DNA of 64,000 bases from contig JANPWX010000072.1 of NCBI GenBank assembly GCA_024734555.1, positions 4,064,420 through 4,128,419 on the forward strand, given 5' to 3'. Origin of the DNA: Trochalopteron elliotii. Taxonomy: Eukaryota > Chordata > Aves > Passeriformes > Leiothrichidae. Each line of letters begins with the position of its first letter. Position 1 is the stretch's first letter. Shown one piece after another: positions 23,787 through 38,700 of the stretch. The translations under genes and the position numbers were made by a program. The notes under the pieces were generated by a model, which made no database searches, was not told the origin of the DNA, and saw only the letters and a program-made list of their open reading frames with translations.

Positions 23787-26700
23787 CTGCAACAATACAG
23801 TAATACAGCCAGTGTTGATAACAAAGCACAGCAGAATCTTTTTCCAGTGTGTGAAGATAATATAATATTCTTTTCAGTTATAAGGGGTTTGCTGTAATGC
23901 TTACAAGGCCTTTAAGTGAGGTTTGAACACCTGAGCTTTCAAGCAGTCTGTTGCTGGATGCCCATTCTAATCACTTACATCAAGTATCAAATCTGGTGTA
24001 ACCACTTCTGTACCCAGGGTTGCCAGCAGAGAGCTTGTAGATAGGTAAATGGTACTAGGGACAATACTCTTCCTCATATAGCACTTTCCTTAACTTCATG
24101 AGCTTATTTTCGCTTGAGTAGACCCAAGCTTCCCCATCTTTCTACAACTACTAAGGCTGTGTAAATGAAGTGATGGTAAGGTGATGGTTAGCATCACCTT
24201 TCAGAGCTGCTGTTGCCAGTTTCTCACATAACTGTCAGTGAACCAAACTTGAGGTCATTCTACCATTTTAGGTGAAAGCCCACTAGCACAAAATCAAGAC
24301 TTACCTGTATTTTGTCTAAGACACCAGTGCTGTCCATCCTGCTGGCCACATTTACTGTATTGCCCCATATATCATATTGTGGTTTTTGAGCTCCAATTAC
24401 TCCAGCTATTACAGGTCCATGGTTTATACCTGGAAAACATCAGAACTTAACATTACCAATGAAGAGAAAGGCAACAAAGCTGGTGAAGCCACTGGAGCAC
24501 AAGTCCTATGAGGAGACTCTGAGGGAGCTGGGGCTGTTTAGCCTTGAGAAAAGGGGGCTCAGGGGAAACATTATCACCCCCTATATCCATCTGAAAGGAG
24601 GCTATAGCCAAGTGGGAGTTGCTCTCTTCTCCCAGACAAGCAGTGACAGGCTAAGATGATAGTCTCAAGCAGTGCCAGAGGAGATTTAGGTGATTATTAG
24701 GAGGAATTGCTTTACATGAAGGGTGACTAGACATTGGAATGGGCTGCCCAGGGAGGTGGTGGAGTCACTGTCCCTGGAGGTGTTTAAGAAAAGACTCGAC
24801 GTGGCATTTGGTGCTGTAATCTGGTTGACATGGGGGTGTTCACTCATAGGTCAGACTTGACAATCTTAGAGGTCTTTTCCAACTTAACTGATCCTGTGAT
24901 TCTGTGAAGATCCACCAAACAAGGACGGTGCATCTGGCATATAGCAAGTCAATGAATGCAGCATTTGGCCCTCGCTGAATAGTGAGTACGGGCAGCAAAC
25001 CGTGGTTTTATTCATTCATGGTTTTATCAACCACTTACAGCAGGAGAATGTTAGTTATAAAAATGCCAAAAGTCAGTTCATCTAATCTTAGTTTTATACC
25101 TCCCTCCCTTCCTGAGTAATTTGCTATTTTCAACCACTGCCATCCTAATAACCTGCTGCTGCCTTTATTATGTAGCATGAGAACCACACTGTGGGTTGAG
25201 CAGCAGCTTCTGGGCAAACAGATATACAAGAATTTCTTTTAATTGCTACTTGTAATGAAAAGGGCCTCTCCTCTCTGCAATAGTTGATGGTCCAATCAAG
25301 TTACTTTTGTAGCTTCTTTGCTTCTTAAATGTAGAATAAACTAATGCAAATGAGCTGAAAGGATTTGAAGCCTTGTTCTGAAGGCTGGATTGACCATAGA
25401 ATGGTACTAAAGATCTGCAATATAAATATATGTATTCAAATAATTTGATTAAGCATGGAGTAGAACAATATGGTAGAACAGCATAGTCCCTCATTAGACT
25501 CTGGGCATTTTTTATTTTGTAGCGAGTTTGTAACCTATGTTATGTCTGTAAGGGGAGTGAGTTGTACTCTACTAGTAGGGAAAGAATCTAGGAGGCAAAA
25601 TCCAAACTACTATTGTTAACCAGCATCAAATGTACTGTAACTATAGCTGTACATACCGAATGAGCAGGAAAGCCAAGTTAAGCCTAGTGAGAAATAAACC
25701 CTGCACAAGTGAGTTATTTGGATTTCTAAATTTATCTTAATGGATCATAACTAATTTCCGTTAATTCCTTGACAGAAACCATCATTAGGGATATATCCAT
25801 GCAGAAAAATGACAGTGTGATTGTAGGATGGAGAAGGATCTCAGAGCTGGCTCATCTGGTATGTAACATGGCAGTGCAGGCTAGCAACCGCACTATCAGC
25901 CCACTTGGAAACCCTGAAAAATGACTGTAGAAGTTAAATTGGGAAAATATGCAAACAGTACAAGATAACAAATGGAACCTGATATATATTTGTCTTAAGT
26001 GCTTGGGGTTAAGTGCACAAAGGGACTTGGGCCTTGCAAAACTTTGTATTAACAACTGAGCCATGGATGGGTTTTTCTATTTCATGACATACAGCTTGTA
26101 GAAAGCACTGGGGAGCTAAGAGCGGAATCCACAAAAGCCATCTGCTGGGTAGCCCAACCTGGCTAGCAGGGAATATTGCAGAGATGTGTGTGGCCATGGT
26201 CCAGAAACTGGGGCAGTGCAGTGGGACTTCCCTACAAATTGCAATGAGCAGGAAGGGAATTTTATTTTTTACCTCCTTCCTTGAACCACCAATGTTGATG
26301 ATTTGAGAAATGCCTCAGGGGCTCAGGAGTTGCCTTCAGATCCCTCCTCCTTCAAGGAAACTTCTACCCATATATCTTAGGAATATGTTCTGGCCACCCA
26401 GCCATTGTGGGATATGCTGCTCTATGTCATTCCTGCTGGTGTGAGTCTTTTTTGCATGACACACATGAATGTTTGTTGGTGCAAGACTGGAAGAGTAGTA
26501 CTCTCACTACAGATGAATGCTCTATCACAGAGTGATATCATTTATCTCTTTCTTTCATATTCAAAGCAATATTTAATCATCCCATGAAATGCAATACTGT
26601 TCAGCAGGAATGACAAAGAATATCTCATTCTGAAGTATCCTACAGCCTGGGCTCATGGCCTAGGCTCACCCAAAACCAGGAACCAAATTCAGTCACCTAC

Positions 26701-29700
26701 AATACAGACAAATGTTCCAACAGTGAAGTTACATGGAAAACAACACACCAGCCTCTCATCTGAAAGAAAGCAATACCTGTGCAAAACCTACTGCAAAAGC
26801 ATATCTGAGCTTGTCTCATAAATCAAGCACCTCAACTAGCAGAAGGGGAGGAATGCCTAAAATGTCATCTAGATGCTCCCCTCCCTTGCCTGACAAGATC
26901 AGAGCAGTGTGTACCTCCTAAGTCACACTGGCATTTTGGGCACTCACAGAAAATTATGAAAGCCGAGACCTCTAATGAGTTGCAAAAATTTCAGACTTAG
27001 ATGGCCAAGGGAGGCTTTTACAAAGGGTAGTTTGAGTACAAGTCCTTACAGTGGGGACTAGGTCAGAAGCAGTTGTTAAAATGTTTCTGTGGCTATAATT
27101 AATATGGATATCAGAGGTTTTCATCATCCAGTGGTGGGAAGTGGAGAAGAGGTGCAGTGAAAATGAAGATCTGAGTGGTGCCTATGTTGGATTATGGTGG
27201 CACAAGTACTACTTTGGGGCCTGTGTTTCTTTTTAGAGTTAAAACATATTTTTTCATTTCATGAAGCAAAGGAGTCTGAGTTCTCCGTAATCTTTAGCAA
27301 AAACTGTAAAAATCCAAAGTGAGCATTTTGTTTTGCTTCATGGTCCCCACTTAAAAGGACTCAGTACTGCTTTAAGCAATTTGCAGATGTAGTCCTGGCA
27401 TCCAGCAGCTCTCTGCTCATACCGAAGGTGCTGATACAAATGTTTTTGCATATCTGATATAAATGTTTTTGCATGTATGTGCCATGTCAGCTATGGCAAG
27501 AACCATCAAGTTCTGTAACACTCTGAGAAGGAAGCATACTTCTGATTTGCTTTGTCATTTTTAGCTCTAGCAAGGAATACAAAACATACTGGCAAAGGAG
27601 TGCCCTAAGAAGCCCGTTTCAAAGTCAGAAGAGAGCACGTTTTGCCAGTGGGTGGCACTGTGAAACAGACTTGAGAGGAGTAGCCAAAAGGAAAAAACAA
27701 GCGGCGCAGCAAGGAAAAGACAAGACAGGAGAATAACTGTTGGAAATCAAATACTTCTGACACGTTTACAGAATTTATGGGTTTTCAATATTTGTTTACT
27801 GTTTTCATTTCACACTTTCCACGTTACATATTGCATTGTGAAACTGCTGTGTACTGCTATCAGGAAATAAACATTTTGGAACATATGGTTCTTGACCAGC
27901 TTTGAATTCATTTATTTCATCATTCTTTCTACTGCTTACTGCAGCTGTCTGTTTCTTTTTAAAAATACCAGGATGCACAAGAAGAAGCAATTAGAAACTG
28001 AAACATAAGGGATACCTCTTTCCAAGATAAATAACTAGTCATCTTTGCCCTTATCTGAGTAACAAAGACAAATACTCTCCCTTGTCTAGCACTGAAAGGA
28101 ACGAGTGCATTTTTGTGTGCTTGCTTGAATTTAGTACATGTAAAATATTTCAAACTCCAGCCTCACTGGCCCCTTATAGCTCTTGTCCTCTGACCATTTA
28201 TACAGTTTTGCAAAGCCCAGTCTAGAGTTTTCTTGTGCGTTCTTTTGGTATTTGCAAACTTCCAAAAATGTATGGCTTATAACCTCTACAAAAATTTTTA
28301 CAGAGTCACCATAAAACCATTCAGAGACACATGAACACATTTTTTTCAACCATTCTTTAAATAGGAATACTACCCTTTTCCAAGTCTAGCCTAGAAACAC
28401 TCTAGGGGTTGATGGGCCATACCTTGTAGGCTGCTTTTAAACAGGATGAAGATGGTGCTGTTTACTATCATGGCCCTTTTGGTCAGTTCTACTACTACTT
28501 CAATCAGCTGGTACTTTGCACTGAATTCTCCCCTTTGTCCATGATATTCTCCTAAGAATCCTGTCATACTCACCTACTCGTAACTTGAAGTCATTGAATG
28601 AATGCTTGTTTATGACATCCAGCTTTGCCACCAAGGCAAATGCAAACTCCACCATCGTTCCTATGTGCATATACTGTCGTTCTGGTTCCTGAATTCAAAA
28701 GACAAACAAACAGTGTGAAATTGTTCTTGTGAGCCTTGGTTGCTGGAAGAATACAATCAAAATACGCTGAACACATGAAGACACTTCAGCCCTTAGGGAT
28801 GTCCTAGTGTCAGCAGATGCAGAGAACTAATGTAGAAGGTGGTACCCTGTCCAGCATCAGTTAGATCAAACAATGGCTGAAAGACAGGATGTATTTCACT
28901 TGTGTACAACCAGGCAGTCTAGAGGTGATAGACAGGTGCCTAATCTAACATTTTGATTGTCAAGTGATTGATTAGCTGCTGTCTAATCCCAAAGGCATTC
29001 AATTTCTATGTGTGCCTAGAATTAGTTAACTCATTTTGTCTAAGTGTCTGCTTCTATTGTATTCCCTTTCATAATAAATAATGCTTGTGGACAGTCCCAC
29101 AGAGATTCTTCCCTTTCACTGTTGCACAGCTCAGCACCCTTATAAAATGCTTACCATCCAGTGAAATCCACAATTTTAAAAATTCTTCCACTGATCTCAT
29201 CTTGCAGATAAGCAAGTACCTCTGAGAACGTTTAACAGACCTGAACATGACTAAAACACAAGAGGAAGAGGGCAACCCCACTCTGCCCTTTTATTTACAG
29301 AGTTTATACCACTTATCAAGGCGGTAGATTTAATCTCTACTCATACATAACAAAGTAACCTGATTTTAAGGGCTGTTTGGAGTCCTTTCAGGCTGAGGAG
29401 AAAATTGATTTTTGTGTCCCACAGCCCAAGGTAGGATCCTGACAAGTGAATGATTTCATAAGACACAGACTCTTTGATCTCTATGAGAAATTACTGAATT
29501 TTCCCTACTTCTTGAGATAAAGGGACAGAAGAGATGGACAGATGACAACTTTAGAGATGATTCATGGAGTGCGTGCATCAGCCTAGGATGGGACAGTAGT
29601 GATGCTTGCCAGAGCAGCTGTTTAGATAAATTAAGCCTGTTTCCTTCAGAGTTCACTCCTAGCTAAAACAGATGGTCCTATTCAGACCCCTTCCTTAGGC

Positions 29701-32700
29701 ACTTAGTCTTCCTTGGATGCTTGTTTTAAGCTGGGGGTGGTTCCCAGCAGTATGCCTAGCAGTCAGTCACTGCCACACTAGGTACTGCAGGATCTGTGCA
29801 TCTTTGGGAATCTGGAATAAAGGCTGCTGAGTTCTGGCGGATTTCTTTTGAGAATGTGAACTAAATCACCAAAGGAATGCTGAACTGTGGGTCTCCTGAT
29901 TGTGTAAATAACTCAAAAGATAAATTTCTTCCTCTGCATACACTAGTTTTAGTTGTGATTGAGAGGTCTCTATGTCTTCATATCTTTGGTCTGCAGTTCT
30001 GCATTTTCTTCATCCCCTTCAACTCTCTGTATTAAATGTCAGAGCTAATTTAAAATAATTCTTTGTCCTCAGGATCCTAAGGGTCTATAGTTCATGTGGT
30101 AATTGCTTGTGTTTAGAAGGAACACGAGTTTGGCAAGAACACATTAATCCTTAGCAAAGACTGTGTTGATTCTTAATTGCTGTCTCTCAGTTGCTAACCT
30201 AACGTACTCTAAAGATCATGGCAAAAACAATGTTTTTGAATAAGTTATGAATTTGATTTTCTGAACTGGATTTCCACTGACTGCAGTTCCTAATCCTACC
30301 ATAGTAAGTAAACTAGAAAAAAAGGAACATATTCTCAATGCTGAATCTGAGGGTTCTGTACATGTAGTTACTAAGGCAAATCATTCCTCCCAGCTCGTAA
30401 CAGAAAACATTACTTCTTCTAATCCTTTTTATGCTCTGTAAATCCAGTCCTGATGCAGCACATAGGAATAAAATCCTGTACTGTATTTAGAGTAGAAGCC
30501 CTGTTTTAGCAAATACAGAGGTGGCATTTTCAAACTGCACTATGAAAAAAAATTCACAGAGACTACTAAAGTATGTACTTGTCCAGTACAATACAATCTA
30601 TGCTAATAAGGAAAAACTAGGCCACATTATTATACATAACCTGCAGCTTAATGAACAGAATTTTAGCTTTCACTTCAATATGCATTTTATTAAGCAGAAA
30701 CATTTTCCTGTACCTGGCACTGTTCTTGGTTGGGTGTAGCACTCAGTCCTGTTGCTGCCATATAAGTGCTTCCAATGGTCTTTATCTTTTCAACTCCACT
30801 GAACTTTGGCTTTGACAGTAACTGTAAAACAAGAACAGTCATTCATTATTCAGATCAGCTGTCCTGTTACTCTAACACCAATCAGAGAATCAAGTCTTAG
30901 AACAGTTTCTCTATGGACCTCAAATGGCTTCACAAATGTATACAGGATGAAGGACTTAAGGATGGATAAAACAATGGTTACAGAACTTCAAGGAAAGGGA
31001 ATTTCTAACTTCTGAAATACCTTTTTACTATAAAAGGGTTGAAATTATAGTAATGAGAATAAATTCCATCTTATTTTACATACAGCTTTTAAAAGTCAGT
31101 AGACTTTGCACTCATGTGGTATTGGAACTGGATCACCACAGCAGCCAACAGTTAAGCTTTAGGCAGCTTTCTGAAAGTAAGCATCTATTCCATGCCAGTG
31201 GAATGGTCCATGTCAATGGGACTAGAATCCAAGGATTTTAGTTCATATATCCCAGTTTCTTTTGAACATTGGACACCCAATGCTCTCCAAATGGGTTTGC
31301 TGCTAAAACACCCTCTCTATAGCTGCAGATCCACAAATCCAGACTGTGCTCTCTGAGTCACGACACAATTTTAATACTTTTTACTGGTATTTTCATCACT
31401 AATAACTTCCCTGTAGAGAAATACTGTTCTCAGGGAGGCCTTTGTAGATGCCTTTATCCAATCCATCTGTAGTCATACTCTCTATTTGCTTGTGACTTCA
31501 GAGAATGGAACATTAAAACTTTTACAATCCTTCATTTGCTTGTGTATCAAATGGTAAGTGCAGATCAGGTATAACACAAAGTTGTACCTGACTTTAGACA
31601 TTCATATTTGGAACCTGTGGTTAATACATGGCATGTAATGTAACTGCCTCAAAAGCTGCAGCTAAAGGGCAAAAAAGCAAAAAAAAAAAAATACACATAG
31701 GATTCTCATTACAGCAAATCAAGAGCAATTGACTATGATGTCAGATCAATATCTGATTTGTCCCACATAAATCTCTTTTTCTTTTAATAGTCCCTGTAAG
31801 TATTTTCTGACAGCTCTTCCACTCTCTCCTTCAAGTATGTTTTCTGACTCTTGCATATCATGACTTAGTAAGATTGAAACCATATGTCATAAATCACTGT
31901 TGTAGGTACATACATCATCAAAGTCTGCAATGATCTCATTTAGCAGCCTGAGACATTCCAACCCTTCCTTATTGACATCAGATTCTGTGTAAAATTCCTT
32001 GAAATCCGGAACAGAGGCAAACATGACACAGACACAGTCGTATGACTGGTGATACAGATCCTGTCCAAAAGAAAACAGAATAAAGAAAACAAATTGATCA
32101 TACCCAGCAGTAAATAAGTTTCCTTATTAACATGCCATGTCCAGGATCTAAAAACAGAGGTGCTGCAGTAGTTAGAATGCCTTAAGATGGAGGTTGGATG
32201 TTTTTTGCATTTAGTTGTAGTTATTAAGCAATGTATAAACCTGTTTATAAAAGGGACTTAACATATAAAGCTGAAAATATTGTAATGATTTCTTTTCTTC
32301 CTGAACATTAACTCTGTGAAAACAAAATGTTCACTAATTTATTAGATAGGGCCCATCTCTGAGACTTCTTATGAAGAGAAGTTACTCTGGCTTGCGTGGC
32401 AGAAAATGTATTTCGTAAAACAATATCCAATTTATTATTTGCTGTTTGTTATTGTACTAACTAAAAAACTGAACCAAAATCACAAACTCAATATACTACA
32501 AATGCATAATGCAATATGACCTTGATTGATGGTTCCCAACCTAAAATGACAATATGCCTAAGAGGACAAAATAATGATCCTTTCTTTTGCATAACAAGGA
32601 GCTGGGGCAAAAAAGAAAGAAGTCACCTGAACTGAAACTTACTTATGGCATAGTCTGCACTGCCTTCTGTGACCACTGAAATGAGAGCATCTCTACTCCA

Positions 32701-35700
32701 CAGAAAGATTCTGGTGCTAAAAATAACCACCTCCCACTACCCCCCTCAGTTTCCTCTCCACTACCCTTGAATGTTTCCCCCAAATTCACATCCCCCAAAA
32801 AAAGACAGAAAGAAGGGAAAATTATTAAACTAATACTTAAAAAATAAATAATATCTACACACAAAGGTAGACACAGCAATAAAAGAGGCTGTTATCTACT
32901 TCAATGTAAAACTACCTTCAAGTTGTTATTTGAGTAAAAAGGGATTTCAATACTCACATGAAAATGATTTATTCTATGAGTTCAAGAAACTTAAGGTATT
33001 ATTTCCATTTTTACTTTGCAAAGCTTGGGTTTTGCAATTTGACAGTCAGTGTGTCCTTTTGGAAGAATGTGGTGTGCCTGTACACAGATGTGCACAGACA
33101 TAATGGATCTTTACTGCTGATGTATAACTAAAAAATAACAGAACTGTGGGAAAACTGCTGACTGCTTCTCCCATCACAGGTGTGTGGGAAGTTTCTGAGC
33201 AAACATAAAAATAATGATGGACAGGGAGGAACACGAGCAGCTGGAGGAGATAAATTATTTATTACTAGATTTTTGTGCCTCCTGTATTTCCTAAGGATTC
33301 TATACCCATAGCATTGTTGAAGCTTTACCACGACTGTGCGTTGTAGGGATGGAATATATTGCTGCGATTCACAGCTCAAGCTGTTATTCTCCTGTTGCAC
33401 CACGATTTAATCCAGATTTCTGAGACTCTGCTGTGGGAAACCCAAGGGTCAAGCCAGTAAGGAAATCTGGTCTGACTCCGAGTGTGTGGCATGTGGGGAG
33501 TCAAGCAGGCCATCTGTTGGCTCACTGGATCTGCCCACTGTGAAGGGGATTCAGTCCCAGCTCAGGTGGTGCAGGTGTGACTGCAGGAGTGGCTCCTGGA
33601 TGGTCAGATGAGAATATTTCCTTAACATGGTACAGAGGCTACATTCTGTGGTTAACTCAGCTTTACTTCTATTTCCTCAGGTCACCTTCACTGTAACTTC
33701 AATTATAGCAACCCATTTGTCCTCCTTCTTATCTAATACTGGGGCAATATCCATCCCCACTAATGCTCAATAATATAGCACCATCATGGAAACAACAAGA
33801 GGCACTATTTATAACCAGATGAGTAGTAATTGTGACTATCACAATAAATTTCAGAGAATTTTAAGGAGTCATACCCAGCTAGTTTATTTTGATCATAATA
33901 ATAAAGGATGTTACAATCAACTGCCTTAATTTTCCTGAGAGTTCTTCTCTTGAAACAGTACTCTCCAAAATGTGTAGTCAGAAAATTAAATGCAATACTA
34001 TTCTAGGAAGGAACAGCTTTTCTTATTTTAACAAAAATAAAATCATCCTGTCCTTTGCATTCAAACATTTTCTTTTTCCTCTTAAATAACATCTGAAATT
34101 CTGCAACTATGTTCCTTTTACTGTCCCCTCATCTCCAGTGACTGAAGGTCTTCCTGGGATAGAGAAGGCAAACCAGTCCAATACTATCTCTTGGAGGGGG
34201 GTATGGTGGTCAGCTTCTCTGGGGCAGCATTTTTGCTCTAAGTAAGGTGCTAGCTCCATCCTGTAGCTAATAAAGCACAACTCCTCTTGCTCAGATATAT
34301 TTCATTCTGGCCCTGTTTTCTGTTTTTCATTTTAGAGTTGAGCCTTTCTCTCAATTGGAAAATAACCTGTCTTATATCCAGCATGCAGACTATAAGCAGA
34401 AACCCAGCTCTGGAGGTTCAGGTAAAGCAAACAAACCTTTATTACTTGCTCTGAAGGAACTTTGTTTTTGGTGTATTAGCATTAGTTAATGTATATCCTG
34501 TTATAAAAAGACCTTTGTTGGTCATTTGAAACTACAGTCCCACTGCTCCCAGTTAGCATTCATCCACTCACTTTTTCCCTTTTCATTTCTTCTGCCTAAT
34601 TTTCAGCAGAACACTTTGTTTTCCCTTTTTTCCATACAGCTAGCTGCATGCATAAAATATTAAGGGAAGTAGTATTTTGAAATAGAATATTCATTCATTT
34701 TCTTAATCTCAGAATCTGTTTTAAACAGAAAAAAAACACATGTAAAACTATACTAACTTGACTGTTTGCAGCTAAGGAAAATGTGGACAAATTTTAATGT
34801 CATATCTGTTGACTTAGGTATCCAGAGAGGGAAAACAAAGGTCTAATCTGCCCTAACATCTTTAGGTATATCTACCTACACAACCTTGCTGACATTGAAA
34901 CAACTCTGTAGACACGGCAGATACTTATATTCCTGAATCCTTTCAGAGATTTAAAAGGACCTTCTTTTGAAAACTGTTGAAAGAAACAAAACAAGGAACA
35001 ACTTGAGTTTGGGTTTTTTTGTTTGGTTTTTTTTTTTTAATGGATGTAATTAAAATCATGTCAAATTATTTTTACTTTACCTGACATGATGAGTTGGAGA
35101 GCTCAGCACATTACAATTTCTGTGCTTCATTAAATTAAATAAACTCATTCCAACCTAAGAATCTTAAGTGGTGACAAGACAAATCCAGTAGCTGGTACAA
35201 AGGTAAGCAGATGGTGTTGCTCTGCTGGCGAGCTGAGGTGGAGTAGCACATAATCAAGAAAGAAATCTCCTGATGGTTTGCTGTGTTTAATGCTTTAATT
35301 GAGAACTGGAGCTGAATCAACTTGGCTTCCAGCCAAAATCTTCACTGCATTCAAAGGAACCCCACAGCAATTTTTGTTTGACATTAGCTACCAAATGAGT
35401 ATTTGCAGGGAATACCGAAGTATTGAAATACAGGCCTGATTAGTACTGCTTAATGAAAACCACCATGAAAGGGAAGATGTCCTTGTTGGCACAGGAGATC
35501 AAAAATGAATCCCTAAATCTGCCCTCTGCCCTCTTTTGTCAGTTTTGAAACAATTATTTGTCATGCACAAGTAATTCAAACTTTTACATTTAAGATCTTT
35601 ATAGCTGTTATTCTCTCTATATGGATTTATATATATATACATATATTTTTTTTTTTTGCTTTGTTATTACTGTAAAGGAATATTAGAAGCAGATCTAATT

Positions 35701-38700
35701 TCCAGCAAAGTGAAGATGGATCTTTTGGGTGACTTTTCTGGTGCTTGGATTAGGTCCATTAAGCAGTGAGTAAACAGGTAATTCAGTGTTCAGAACATCT
35801 TTCCAGAATTAACATAGCCACTGTTTCAGGGAAAAGGTTAATTTTTGCTCCAATAAACAAGCTCTCCAGTGAACAGAAGAAAATTCAGAACCCAGTTGCA
35901 ACTCCACTCTGATCATGAGGAAAAAATATTTGAATGCATACAATTTAAAATTAAACTCATGTAGATTCAACCATTCTGTTTTTCCTGCTCCTCACCTATT
36001 TTTACCATCCTTCAATAGGCAAAGTGCATTGCCACTTAGGAAAATTCCACCTTTTTATTTCAGGGTGTTACGGTGCATTCAGTGCTGTAAAGCACACCTT
36101 ACAAGAAGGAAAGGGGAAATGAAAGGGACTGTAAATATATACTTTCACTGTAAGGACCTACTGTTCAAAACAGCATTAAGTGGTATTTCCAGGGTACACT
36201 GCTTTCTTACAGAGTAGAGGATATACAGAGACAGCTGACCTCATTCTTCAGGTTTCTTGCCAAGAAGTGTTCAGCTACGTGGGCTGGAAGCACATTCTCC
36301 AGAAGCACCCGATTTAGGTTCTCCATGGTTTCAATCTCCTCCCGCTCTTTTTTGAACTTGTTCTTCCACAGGAAGTCTAACCTACAGTAATATTCATTCT
36401 GTTACAAGAGGACACAGAAGTAAAGAAACAATAGGCATCTTGTCCTGCTGGAATACAGGTTTAAGAGACAAAATAAGCACAGTACACAACCCCTACAATG
36501 CTATTATTTGGCTGCTCAAATATAATTCCAGGTCCCACGGAAGTCACACAACAAGCATACACTTTGTGACATACATTTTATCAAATCCAACAAAAAGGCC
36601 CAGGAGAAAATTAGAAAAGTTGCAAGGTGCCTTAAACAATGGAAGATTTATTTATCTACTCTCAGACTTGAGTAGAAATTCATTCCAGAAATCAAACACT
36701 GTAATGGAAACAATGTATAGTTTTTCAACTTAATATTATTTTGTAAGTGCAGAATTTCACTTACAATAATGGGCGTTTCAAGAAGAGCCTAGTTTTTACT
36801 AACTTGAACTTACACCGTGCAACCAGCTTGTCAAAAAGAAAACAGCCTGTTGATATAATATACATTATTTCAAATAATGATCAGACTACCAAAAATAGCC
36901 CAGTCAGTTGGGCCAACTCAGTTGAGTTTTGGTTTTGTTGGTTGCTTTTACACTCCTTTCTGTAATACTTTATCCTGCTTTTCTTTTTGTCCCAGAGTTT
37001 TCACAGTAGCTTTCTAGTAATCACAACAACAATATCTGAAACTATATGAAACTATTTAACATCCTTGGAGTATCAGTATGTTTTGAGATCTAATTTCACT
37101 AGAAAGGTGGTGAAAAATTAATAAAACTGCACTTTTGTGGAGCTCTCTCCACTTCCTTTCAATATTGCCAATGTATTGTCATCGATTCTATGGCATTATT
37201 TCCACAGTAAAACCTCCTCCAGCCTATCTCATTTGACCTGATAAAAATCAAGAGCTATTTCAACGTAGTCTTAATGGTTTAACACTATCAGGCAATCTCA
37301 GTGGAGACTATGTTATTAACCAGGAGAATATGATTATGATGACAATCTTATTACAGAAAAACATAAAAGTGCTAGCCACTGTTATTAGAAGTCAGTAAGC
37401 ATTGACATAAAAAATGAGAGTAGTCCTTCTGACTGGACTGTGGCTGTCACAGCTCAAAATGATTCATAGGTATTCTACTGAGATCACAGCAAAGATAAGA
37501 GCAGAAAGTTGAAATTAGGTGGTATTAAAATGATTTGGCAAGCTTTTAAAAGACAATGAAAGAAAGAACTGATGAAGAAATACTGTATCTGCCAAATACT
37601 TGCAGGATGAAAAAATACTAAGAGGAAAATGATTCCTCCACTTAAACGCATGGAGAGAATTATATTCAGGTTTCCTTTGAATTGGTTGATAAGGGCCAGG
37701 CACTATTTAAATATTTAATTACAAAACTGAAAAAGAACATCCATAACATGAAATCATTGTTAACATACTCTCTTTGTGCTGATACCTATACTACTAAGGA
37801 CAGAATGCAGACCTCAAATGTACTGCAAAAGAAATATTCTGACTATTCTGACTCAAAGGTGATATTCTTCTGAAAGTAAAAGGGGTCTTGACATCTGTGA
37901 ATGGGACATGGTGCATCTCAGAAATCTGGACTGTGAATGTCAAATAAACAAGCTGGATATTTTAAATAATTATATGTTACTAAAGGATATTTGCAAACTA
38001 TAAGCAAAAGAAGAGTGAGCAGAGACTTAAATACTTGTACAGACAATCATAAAGGTATAGAGAACCTGAGAACAGATTTCTCCAGGAATTTGGAAATAGG
38101 ATTTTATTGTTGCCCTGTCATTTTGCCTGTATTAAATGGCAATTATCAGTCCTATAACGCTTGAGGTCATGAATAGGGATTTTTTCAGAACTGTCCACAT
38201 GATGCAAAATACATGCAGTCACTTTTTTAAAATGTCTTTTTTATACATGTGTTAGATATTTATACATCCAAGAACTTAGATTAGAATAAATATAAATACA
38301 CATAGATGGTAAATTCAAATGCCACCAACTGTATTCATGCAGAAGAAATCCAATAAAACCCTGAGATGTCAAAATTCTTGGCATAAATTGACAGAAGTAA
38401 CATGGATGCCTACTGAAATTAGATATCCATACATTTTACCAACTTTGTATTGAAAAGAAAAGGTGGTAGCTAAGTGAAGTTTTCAAAAAGGTATTTCTTC
38501 TTTAAAAGCTAGTATCAAACAGATAATTTATTTACCACCTGAGTATTTGCTGAATTAAATTTAGGTTGCTCCAAAAAAGCACAAAGAGAACTCAGAGCTC
38601 AGAAAAGAAAAATCAGATTGTATTCTACAATTTGCTTTGAAATTAGAAAAGTCAGCATATCATATTTTAAAAAGAGAAAAGCAGTAGCTTAGTAACTTGT

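Larger units (their letters stand above)
28689..36239 (-). other. ADCY2 introns between the C2-domain exons
   Basis: These are the intron portions 28689-30713, 30822-31913 and 32061-36239. All are AT-rich, with a T-run near 35017-35038 and an (A)n run at 31679-31690. No embedded gene or recognisable transposon was found. Open frames here do not exceed 91 codons. Confidence 0.7.

Noticed and set aside
24459..24659. 66-codon plus-strand frame ending '...SDRLR'
   Set aside because: Another CR1 ORF2 remnant within the copy at 24461-24906.
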